A stretch of 64,000 bases of DNA. Origin: Rhododendron vialii. Taxonomy: Eukaryota > Streptophyta > Magnoliopsida > Ericales > Ericaceae. Shown piece after piece: positions 45,742 to 55,573 of this stretch. The stretch is from positions 4,198,501-4,262,500 of the forward strand of contig NC_080564.1 of assembly GCF_030253575.1 (NCBI RefSeq), in the 5' to 3' direction. A program made the translations under genes and the position numbers. The notes beneath the pieces are model-generated. The model searched no databases and was not told the origin of the DNA. It saw only the letters and a program-made list of their open reading frames with translations. Every line of letters starts with the position of its first letter. The stretch's first letter is position 1.

Positions 45742-46889
45742 CTTGGGTTTTGGTTTTAAGTGATCATGACTAACTTGTTGATATTCCCTTTCTCTTGATG
45801 CAGTTTTAGAGTGAGAGAGAGAAACAAAAAAAAGGGAGTTATTGAATTAGCAGTAATTGTTGGTTTAGTGAAATTAATTTGGTGAGAGAGAGGAAGAGGA
45901 GTGGGTTTCGGCTAAGCAAGCTAGATCTGCCATTTTGGAGACAGTTCTAGTATCTTGGACTAATGTTTTTAGATTTAGTTTTTCCTTTTTTTTTTTCTTT
46001 TTTCCTTTTTTTTAAATTTATTTTCTGGGTCTTTATTTGTTTTCAGTTTGTGGGTTGTGTCTTGGTTTTGTGTTCTTCAGTTGGGTCTCTGTTGTTGCTT
46101 TGTTTTGTGTAGCTTCAACCAATGTGAGACAGAAATGTAATCCGCTCCCTCCTCTCTGTATAGAAAAGCAAGGAAAAATTGTTGGTTAATTTGTGTTTAT
46201 TTCAATATTATTGTCCTTACGTATGTATCGACCCATCAAGTAATGGTTTTTTTTAGTCTTTCGATATTGTTACATCACGAGATACCATCGAAATATTAGA
46301 CCGCATGCATTCCATTACGTATCGATAAGTTTTTGATTCACGGACCACAGTTCATCGGCTGTTGTGTAGGGCCGATAGATATTGGCCGTTGCAGGTGTTT
46401 ATGCACCTTAATTTTTTTTTTTTGGTTAAAAATGATTTTCAAAAAATCATGTCTACTACAAGTTATTCCCAGCATGTGACGTCGTTCGATACTCTCGTTA
46501 CTACTATTACACTGCAAAGTGCAAACGTTATGTTATGGGTCCTGACATCGTTATTTAAAATCTTGCAATCTTCATTTGCGCTCCTTTTCGTCGGTGGTTT
46601 AGTATTGTGAAAAGATAAGGAAATTAGCAAAATAATTTATTAGTTTTTCAATATTTTACATACTATATTTTGCTTATAATTAATTCTGAGTACACGAAAG
46701 AGAGTTCCATCTATTTTCTTCAATTCTCATTATTTTTGCATGCACCACTTTTCCCTATTCAAAAAGTGGCTAGGAATATTCCTTCCTTTTCTTTTCTCTC
46801 ATTAGTGTATCCAAAGGAGCTGTTAATTAGGTTTATAGTTAACTCCATAAAAGTAAAACAAACAGGAAGCTGGAAAAACTTAAGATAAA
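45742..46889. other. 3' flank of ROXY and intergenic DNA
   Basis: The 3' UTR is T-rich, with poly-T runs near 45985-46010 and candidate polyadenylation signals that are not well defined. Frames at 46362 and 46670 lack recognisable domains. Confidence 0.4.
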
Positions 46890-47104
46890 AAAACGGGTTG
46901 GAGGTGTTGGACCTATGGTTCAGGTTTAAGACTTTCGAGTTTGAAACTTCTCAGGTGATATCAACTCTTTTGGAGCCAGTTTATATAGAACTTTGCTCAA
47001 CTTTAATCTGGACCTTCACAAGTAGGCGGCGTGATTGATTCCCCTAATTAGTAATGGTGTGTATAAGTTGACCCGAACACCTGAGTTATGAGAAGAAAAA
47101 AAAC
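46890..47104 (+). mobile_element. tRNA-derived SINE, copy 1
   Basis: Flanked by the 8-bp repeat AAGATAAA (46882-46889 and 47105-47112). It has a B-box-like GAGTTTGAAACT, the segment GTGATATCAACTCTTTTGG and GGCGTGATTGATT, and ends TTGACCCGAACACCTGAGTT followed by an A-rich tail. The same sequence recurs at 50062-50279, so it is a dispersed SINE family. Confidence 0.8.
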
Positions 47105-47112
47105 AAGATAAA

Positions 47113-48190
47113 TAGTGGTATGTCCAAAACTAAATGGCAAAGTCCAAAAAAGGTGTCCAAAACTCAGTCCCCATTAATGGTTAGTAGGGCTGCTCTTTAC
47201 GGGTATGGTCTACTGACTATGGGCCATGGGCCCATCTGTCGTGGGTTGATCTTGGGCTGCTCTTTACGGGTCCAGTACCCACGCCACTCGACTGAAATCC
47301 AATCTAACGGAAAAATTATTCAATGTCCCCGAGACACCGCGTGCCAGTGCCGAGGGCATGAGAAAACTCGATACCAAACAGGTGAGTTCTACCAGCCTCC
47401 TTAGAATTTAAAAATAAAACACAAACATATCCTTTAAGCCCCGGATTACCCATCTCGTAACTCCGTAACGCCCCATCCGGGAGGGTTAACATAATCTGTA
47501 CAAATGGAGATTACGTATCACCCGTGTTAAGGTTCTCTATACTAACACTAGACAAAGTCAACTAAATAAATTACAAAAGACTTCCAAAACAAATAAACAA
47601 AGGAAGTTATACAAGATGAGTTATGTGTCCAAATGAGTTCATATGCTACAAACTCTATTTCAAAAGTATATCACAACATGTACAAAAGCAGGAACACAAG
47701 CGGAAAGCCCCTTTTCTCAAACTTAAGGTGGAAACACGTCCCCCAAACCAATTGGGAGATGGTGCTGTGCAGTGGTGTGCGTAGCGCCGTGCTGCGCACC
47801 CACGATCCGACGGTTCAAATTTCATCTCGGCTATGAACAACTCTCGATTGTTGGTTGCCGAGATAAGATTTGAGCCGTTGGATATACGATCCGACGGCCT
47901 GAAGGTACGGAGCACGGTGTACAGCACCAACCCGAAATCCCCCCAAACCCAGAATATGAAACATCCACTGCCAATTCTTAGGCTGCCGGCTGCCGTACAA
48001 CACCCAATATAGCCGCATTATTTTAATCAACGCAGCCACACAAATGATTTTGCTCGTAAATATACTCAATAATTTTGTTATTTGGAAAATAATATCATTC
48101 GATACTTGAGAGAAATTCTGGTATTTTGCATAATAAAATTAATTTGAAAAATTCCATGTTTTAATTGTCAATTTTAACAAGTTTAACGTA
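47113..48190. other. Intergenic with one palindromic MITE
   Basis: Near 47312 the AAATTATTCAATGTCCCCGAG word seen at 36620 recurs. The palindromic MITE at 47759-47932 is listed separately. No gene is supported. Confidence 0.4.
47759..47932. mobile_element. Palindromic MITE
   Basis: The left arm ATGGTGCTGTGC, CGCACCCACGATCCGACGG, TTCAAAT and the right arm GATTTGAGCCGTTGG, CGATCCGACGG, GAGCACGGTGTACAGCACCA are imperfect reverse complements. Each arm is about 70 bp around a CGGC / GCCG pair near 47829 and 47858. No clear target duplication. Confidence 0.6.
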
Positions 48191-48652
48191 ATTGATAATA
48201 TCGCGGATGACATGATAATTTGTTTTTCCCCTTGTCCTAATTTGTATAGTCTTTGATTGCTATCGAAATGTAGCCAATCAAACCAATAAAAAAACGATGT
48301 TCAAAAAAAATACCCGATAAAAAGACTATTTCTTACCAATCGAAGTTGTGAAAGGAGGGGTTGACAAACATTTTTTCCTTAAACAACCTTTTTTTTTCCC
48401 TAACCTCTTAGAGATGTTAGTATTGATAATGTTGCGGATGACATGATACTTTTTTTTTTCTTGCTTCTTGTCCTAATTTGTATAGTCTTTGATTGCTATC
48501 GAAACGTAGCCAATCAAACCGATAAAAAGACAAACCGGCTAGTCAACTTTCTTGCCAGTCGAAGTTGTGAAAGGAGGGTTTGACAAACATTTTTTTTCCT
48601 TAAAAAACAATTTTTATTTTTCGAACCTCTTTAGAGATGTTAGTATTTATAA
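48191..48652. repeat. 231-bp tandem duplication
   Basis: A unit starting ATTGATAAT, containing TGTCCTAATTTGTATAGTCT, GTAGCCAATCAAACC and AGTTGTGAAAGGAGG, and ending AGAGATGTTAGT occurs at 48191-48421 and about 48422-48652. The copies differ at several positions, so it is older than the 93- and 140-bp duplications. Confidence 0.85.
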
Positions 48653-50061
48653 GAATCCCTAGGGAATCAGTACCATTAGGATGTCGGTGTCACACGTCAT
48701 ATGGTGTATAGAATGTGGAAAAGAAAAATACCCCGTATTTGGCATCACAAGGTTATCTTAAAGTTAGTCCTACTCCAATATAATCTATGATAATCGTATT
48801 TGGTTATCTTAAATTTGCATCAACCAAACGATTCTATCCCAATAAAACGAGATGTGCTAGCTTCTTCTCGATGAATAAGTTTATCGATCTCCAATAAAAT
48901 TTTTAAAAATTATGACCAGAAGCAAAATGAAAAATTTACTAACGACGGCAAAAAAAGAAGAAGAAGTTGTTATGACTAGAAGCAAAATAAAAATTTACCT
49001 AAGATGCAAAAATATCAAATAACTGGTATATTTGATATTTTTGTCTTCTCATATGAACTTTTTAAAATTTCGGTCCACGTTTTTTTTATACATTTTTTTT
49101 TATTGATCATCTTGTCAAAATAAATGATTAATTTCAAAAATTACGACGAAAATCTAAACAAATAAATACGAAAAGCAAAAAATACCCCAAAAAGAATAAC
49201 TAGACCAAAAATCTAGGAAGAATGGGGCCTACATGTATTCTGTGGGGATAACATGGACAATATAGGAATTAATCCTAATATTACGTTCTGATTTTTCAAC
49301 GAAAACGGCATCTTTACTTACTGGCAGTCTATCTTATTAAAATAATAATAACTCGTGTGATTTTTTTTATTAGTCCATGCGCCTGGATTAGTTAAATATG
49401 AATTTTCCAGGTATTTTTAACATTATTTTTCGGAGCTTACAAGGGAAGTATGGAGCCTTCAATAAAAAAAGACCAATTCAAAATGAATCATCATACACAG
49501 TGGCCAATATAAATTAAAGAAACTAGACAGACCAACAAAATTAATTAAATAGAACAGAAATATGACTCGCTATACCAAGTTTGCCGCGATTTTTTTTCCG
49601 GATCAACACGCGTTTCATTGTTATGACTCTAGAATTTTCTAGCGAGATAAGTGAATCGCCCTCTCATAAAAATCTAAAATGATTTGAGTCGGCGACAAAT
49701 AGAGATGATGAACGAGTCGAACAATTTGATTGCTCAAACTCGGTTTGAAAGTTCAACGAGTTTTAGAAATATGCTCGGATTTTAACTTATCATAGGAGTT
49801 TAAATAAATAGGATCAACATCCAATGTCAAAGTCGCTTAATTTTTTTTATACAATCTTGATTTGAAAGGTTAACTAATTTTGAAAATATATTCAAAGTTC
49901 ATTGATGTATCCAATAAACCGATTTTTAACAAGTTTTTAGCCGGCAAACATGAACTCAAATGTCAGTAATTTAATTTGTCAACCGGTCGTAGTGACATAC
50001 TCTTTCCGTCCTATACAATTTTAGTTTCTTTTAAATTCTAAATTTAGAAGAAGACATACAT
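48653..50061. other. Intergenic, no gene
   Basis: AT-rich unique sequence. Around 49690-49930 there are GAACGAGTCGAAC and CTCAAACTCGG words that may be a very old relative of the hAT-type family. I see no coding region. Confidence 0.4.
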
Positions 50062-50279
50062 TTAAACCACAAGAGGTTGGCCACTCCAATGCCTGAAATT
50101 TACGACGTTCTGCCATTTGAAGTTTTTAAGTTCGAAACTTTATAAGTGTTATCAGCTCATTTGGGGTTCGTCGATATATTAATTTGCTCTACTTTAATTG
50201 GGCAAGTTAGCGGTGTGATTGGTCTCACAAAATTAATTGATATGCACGTAAATTGGCCCGAACACTTGATAATGGAAAA
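50062..50279 (+). mobile_element. tRNA-derived SINE, copy 2
   Basis: Flanked by AAGACATACAT (50051-50061) and AAGACATGCAT (50280-50290), one mismatch. It includes GAGGTTGGCCACTCCAATG, the B-box-like AAGTTCGAAACTT, GTGTTATCAGCTCATTTGG and GCGGTGTGATTGGTCTC, and ends TTGGCCCGAACACTTGATAA plus an A-rich tail. Same family as 46890-47104. Confidence 0.85.
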
Positions 50280-51129
50280 AAGACATGCATAAGGTGCTTT
50301 AAATCAAATTAAATACACTTATTAGTAAAATTGTACTCCTACCATCTTTGTTCCAACATTTCGAAGTTAGTTATACTTATTTATGAAGGATTTTTTTGAA
50401 CAATTACAAATATTTAGACTTAAAACTTTTTAAAGCGCACATTTTTATGGAGGAACATGATACATCTCAAGTAGTAAATTTTTTGTTTAAAGGAACATCT
50501 CAAGAAAAAAAAAAAAAAAAAAACTAAGCGATTCTGCTACAGAAACCGACAGGAATCAGAGCCACCATCCAACCGACAGCCACGGGGCCCACTCCAGACC
50601 CGCACGGATGATCCGAGCCGTTCAATAATTGAAAAAAAATTGAGCGGGGTTGAGAAAAATCAGCTCCACCGCATATGAGTAGCTGTGTAGGTGTTCGAGA
50701 TTTTGAATCTAGATGAAAAAATAGAAGATTGGATTGAACACCTACACATATCAGATTGAGCTGATATTTCTCGGACCCATTCTTCTTTTTAAAATTATTA
50801 AACAGTTCGAATCATCCGCACGGGACACCGAATAGGCCCCACGTGCCCATCGATTTCCACCGTCGGTTTCCTTAGCTTTTTCGAATAATAATGGGACGCA
50901 TGGATTACTTGACGAAATGCACGGGGGAAGATCTCTGCAATTCACTAATAACGTAGATTCGAAAAATTACAATTTCCCACGCGGCAAAAATAACCGAACA
51001 AATTACAGTAACCTTTTTTTCGAAAAGAAAATTACTCCTCCAGCACCAGCGCCTTTATTTTATTAGGAAAAAAAACAGAAATAGAGTAAAACAACAGTCA
51101 CTGTCTAAGATCGGGTCTAGGGTTCCTCA

Positions 51130-51172
<43 letters not shown>

Positions 51173-51425
51173 GCCCAGAATAAGCTCTGGAATCAAACTC
51201 GTTCCATATCGGTCGCAGGTTCGTGGTAATTCACATCTAATCCTGTAATTTCTGTGTTACGTGTGTCGGTTTTGAATCGATAAGGGCTGTTATGTATATC
51301 TGTTGATGGTTTCGATGTTGTCTAGGTGTTGAATTGGTGGGAAAGGTTTGGGTTCGATTGGAGTTGGGGTTTCTTAGCTCGATCGGAGGGTTCGGTGATT
51401 TTGAGAATTTTTGTGGTCGTTGCAA
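50280..51425. other. Intergenic and MUB leader
   Basis: Holds an A run near 50503-50523, a palindromic MITE (50541-50871) and the MUB promoter and leader. A CT run at 51137-51169 and a possible 5' UTR intron (GTTCGTGG near 51220 to CTAG near 51325) precede the MUB start codon. Confidence 0.4.
50541..50871. mobile_element. Palindromic Mutator-like MITE
   Basis: Starts AGAAACCGACAG and ends GTCGGTTTCC; the arms share CGGGGCCCACTC / GGCCCCACGTG, CCGCACGGATGATCCGAGC and its inverse, and an inner GTAGGTGTTCGA / GAACACCTACAC pair, about 150 bp per arm. It sits about 550 bp upstream of the MUB start. I did not find a clear target duplication. Confidence 0.65.
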
Positions 51426-54116
51426 ATGCCGGACGAGGACTTGGTGGAGCTTAAGTTCCGATTATATGATGGGACCGACATCGGTCCGTTTCAGTATTCT
51501 CCGGCTTCTACCGTCGCGATGCTTAAGGAGAGAGTCGTCGCCGAGTGGCCTAAAGGTTAGAAACATTTGTGCAACTTCATTACTCTAGAGTCCGTTATTC
51601 GAAATGCATCCATTTCTTCTTCTTCTTTTTCAATTTTGATATCCGATGTCCGGGCCAACTTGTGTGCACCTCGACTAAATCTGGGGCAGTTAACTACTGG
51701 GGAAATCCTGTGGCCCAAGGTTTGGAATGTTTGGGATTTGAAATGAAGTTTTCTCATGCCCAGTGGCAGATGCAGGATTTCACTCAGCAAGGGCCCAAAT
51801 TACATGCATTTCTGTATTAATAACAAAAAATATTCCATAATAAATATTGCTACTTGCTAGTTTCGAGAAACGAGACGAGATTGTGTGTATATACGTAACC
51901 ACCATTTAATGTTGTACCCACAACAATAAAAATTGGTTGATGATGTGAAATTTTAGGGGGTTTCACGCATATATAGAAACTTTATGAACTTTTTTTTTTC
52001 CCACTGATGAGACTTGCCGGGCCTGATCCTATGGCCTGGGCACCCACCAGCACCCCCTTATGTCTGCCCTTGGTCATGCCCACTTGGCGGAACCCTTTGG
52101 GGTTAATGTATCCAATTCTGTGCACTCTGTGTAGTTTTTATGTTGGAGTTGTTTCTTTAAGGCTATGTTTGGATGGCCACAATTTTTAGGAGAAATAGGA
52201 ATATGATTACTAAGAATCAAATTATTTGTAATTCTACACTAGACGCAGTTCTGTCCAGTGTTTAAATTAATTCAATGTTTCCTTATTTTAAGGATTGAGA
52301 CATAAATCTAAAATTACCATGGGGTAAGGGAGGGATCATATTCTCACTTGGTCAGGGAAGGCGATTCCTAGTTTAATGTCACTAGAAACCACATTCCTAT
52401 TCCCGTCTATTCCAAACGCGGAAATCATGAGGATGTCATATCACATTCACATTCCTCCTCAAGATTCCCACCATCCAAATTGAGCCTTACATGTCAGTGC
52501 TTGGATGATAATATTTCACTTCGTTATTTATGGAGAATTATGCAATTGAGAATACGAAGGTGTAAAATTCAGGATCAAACTTAGTTGCCTAAGGCTTTCG
52601 CTTTGAGTCTCTTGGTAAGGAAGTGGGTTTCAGTTCTTGGAGCGTGAAATGCGCAGGGCTTGGATGATCATCGTGATATATGAAGGAAACTTCATGTGTT
52701 TATGAACCTAGGGTTCAACACACTTTACTTGAACTCTAGTTTTTAAAAGTTTAGTTTTTGTTGTTAGATCTTATCCTAAGATTTGAAGTATATGTGCTCA
52801 AAGAGTTGCCTTGTTGGTCTTCCTAAGAAAAAGAACTGTGCATGTTTCTTGTTGCTTATCAAAAAGGAGTTTATGTGTACTATGTGTTGCTCTTATCGTT
52901 CTTCCAATGTTCAAGAATGGTTCTTTTCGAGTTTATGCCAATCATCAGTTCTTAGCATCATGAATTCATGATACGGTTCTCTTCCGGTGGCCATTTGCAT
53001 GTATTCTCTTCAGCCTTGAATTTCTGTAATTTGTCAAGTAATAAAGTAAGATAGAGGCATTTGGATTTCATTTACGACCCCCGATTATCATCTGTCTTTG
53101 AATTCCCGCCATCCCATGTCTTCATTTTATATAATTCCATTTTAGCTTTTTCCCCTCTGTACATTGATATGGATGTTGTATTGGTTCAACCTAGATAAGA
53201 AAATTGCGCCCAAGGCCGCAAATGATGTCAAATTGATAAACGCTGGTAAGATTCTGGAGAACAGCAAAACTGTTGGCCAATGCAGAACACCTTTCGGAGA
53301 GCTTTCAAATACTGTCATCACTATGCATGTTGTGGTGCAGCCGACTTTAGCAAAAGCAAAATCAGGTAGTTTCAATCTTGCTAGTGAAGTTTTTTGTGTA
53401 ATGCCTCCCTGAATTTGAACTATCCTAATAATTGATTTCTTTGGGCCCCTATAGAAGGATATGATTTTTTTTCTTCAACTTGAACTCAATCCCAGTTACT
53501 TGGGGTGGGCTGCTTGCATTTTTCAGTTAATGGACTTCTTATTTCTACAGCCTCTTCCCTAATTTAGTTTCTTGGTTGTCCAGCGAAGAAACTTCCATGT
53601 TGTGTTTTGCTATGCATGAATATTGCTTGATCTTTAGCTTGGTTAGGTGTTGTTGCATGTGTCCTGTCTGGCTTTTTTGTTGTGTATTGTTGGATACATT
53701 ACAGGGGACATGTCTCATGGAAGTTGATTATCTGGAATATCTAGTATTGTTCAATATGTTCAATTTTTTATTTTTTATCATATAATGTGAGAGTATAAGA
53801 AGTAGGACAAAAGTCTATTTTGACAAGGATCTGTTACTTTCAGCATCTCAACAGTGGATGTAAAAAGCTCAAAAATACTGATTTGAGGGTTAAATTGCAT
53901 AGACAGAAGAGAGTAGAAGAGGAATGGTAGTCAATAACATCTAGGTTCATTGGCAATTACCCTAAAGAAAGATGCACAATGCGTTCTTCACTTGTTCCAT
54001 TAAGAGTTGCTGCTTCTCTAATAGAGTTGCTGAAATCTATGGTTTTGTTTGTCTGAACAGAAAAGAAAGTTGATGAGGCTCCAAGGAAAACCATGTGCAG
54101 ATGTTCGATATTGTGA
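51426..54116 (+). CDS. MUB: Membrane-anchored ubiquitin-fold protein (MUB)
   Basis: Three exons, 51426-51555, 53195-53365 and 54061-54116, all GT-AG, give 118 residues. The ubiquitin-fold begins DLVELKFRLYDGTDIGPFQY, continues with TVAMLKERVVAEWPK and DVKLINAGKILENSKTVGQC, and ends VITMHVVVQPTLAKAKS. The C-terminus MCRCSIL carries a CaaX prenylation site (CSIL, geranylgeranyl type because of the Leu) and a second upstream cysteine for palmitoylation, so the protein is held at the plasma membrane. MUBs bind group VI E2 ubiquitin-conjugating enzymes and recruit them to the membrane. Length and motifs match Arabidopsis MUB4/MUB5 best, but the paralogue is not certain. Intron 1 (1,639 bp) holds a Tourist-like MITE. 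Confidence 0.95.
52161..52486. mobile_element. Tourist-like MITE in MUB intron 1
   Basis: Starts GGCTATGTTTGGATGGCC and ends CCATCCAAATTGAGCC, with TTAA before and TTA after it. The inner arms pair GAGAAATAGGAATATGATT with CACATTCACATTCCTCCTC-type sequence. The GTTTGGATGG tip is typical of Tourist elements. Confidence 0.7.
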
Positions 54117-55573
54117 GAAGATAAAGGTTATTCGGAATTAATCTCGTGGGGCTCTTGGGATCACCTGGTCGGTTGAATTGGGCAGTTGGAAAAGACAATA
54201 ATTCCAAACAGTACCTTACCTCATTCATTTACATGCTTGTTTGTTATGATGTATTTGTCTTTTATAAATTCCTTTGTGTTTGTGTACATTTGTAGCTGCA
54301 GGCCTTCCATATAGAAATACAAGGCTAATGGGGTTGATAACCTCAAAAGGGCTTCTCATTTATATGTCAGCATCACGAGTCAAATTTGGTCGGTATGGCA
54401 GTGCTGCAAAAATTGGACCTCTCTCTATTATGTAGAACAAAATGAGTGGCCTGGTGCATGCTTTTTTAATTGTATAAATCTCAAGGTGTATACCACATGG
54501 ATTCATGTTCTTTGCTTATTTTCTGCATTTTGCTCAAGATCAGAAATTACTGATTTCCCTAAATTGGGAGTATTGTATAGCTGGCCACCAGGCCCAACAC
54601 CACAACTCAGTCAGCTGGCAAAGGGCAACGACGGGGTAAACATGCTTGCTTGGAGTGAGTGGTGTTTTTGGTTCAGGTTATCGTTCTGTACCGCAGTCTC
54701 TAATCTTGGCTCTTCTGTCAATTCTGGGGTTGCCACGAGGTTTAGGGCTAAATGTTGTTTCAATTGCTGATTCATAGACATGCGATTTGGCACACTTACA
54801 AACATGGGTGTTGGATCCATGTGAGTGCAAGTGTTTGTGCATAGTGTGTGTCTAGCATGATTGCACCATTGAGCATTCCAAGCTGCACAACTGTGATCAT
54901 TCGCGGAACAATATACAAACAGGAGAAAATTTACACGATGCATACAAAAAGTTGATGAATCACTCTCTTACCCTTCCGTGTTAAAAAAAAAAAAAAATGT
55001 GCCCCTTTAAAGCCAACACTTTCTTATACGAAGCTGGTAAGTGGGCAAAGCCGGGGACCAAAAAACTATCATAAGCCTAGTAGCTCCAGAGGTTGCGATT
55101 ACCTTTTTCTTTGGAGTCTGCAATTACCTTGGAAGTGCTCAACACTTGTTCTGCCGTCAGTAGGTCATCGGTTGATCAATGAGAGTTTAAAATGTAAATG
55201 CAGGATGACAGAAATTAGAATGCAAACTATGGGGAGCAGAAAGCGAATGAAAGCAATCAAATTTCAAACGTAATTTGGAATGGTACAGTCTAAAACTCCA
55301 AAAGTTCATTTCTTTCCCTGTATAGTAGACGGACTGGATAGGATCCAATGAAAATTTTAGTACAACAATGGTTCAAATAGACACGAAACTCATCTGCATA
55401 ATAACCAAGCAGAAATGAGTACCAACTTTCAAGATACAAACCAACTTTCAAGATACAAATGAAGTAATGCTTAATACAACACAACTTCTCAGTAGACGTT
55501 AAGGGCACGGCAAGGCAGCAGACAAGAGTTCTATCATGAGAACGGTAGCAGATTGCTTCAAAAAAAGAAAAAA
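54117..55573. other. Convergent 3' flanks of MUB and ARP2
   Basis: The MUB gene ends on the left and the minus-strand ARP2 gene ends on the right, so this holds both 3' UTRs. No ORF here shows a known domain. A 19-bp duplication CCAACTTTCAAGATACAAA lies near 55422-55460. Confidence 0.45.

Noticed and set aside
45370-45773. Overlapping ORFs on both strands across the glutaredoxin gene
   Set aside because: They are frame shadows of the GC-rich ROXY1-like coding sequence, which alone shows a protein family.
54295-54435. Possible extra MUB exon after 54295 (CTGCAG acceptor)
   Set aside because: The MUB frame already ends at 54116 with a proper prenylation motif; the later segment gives no MUB-like sequence.
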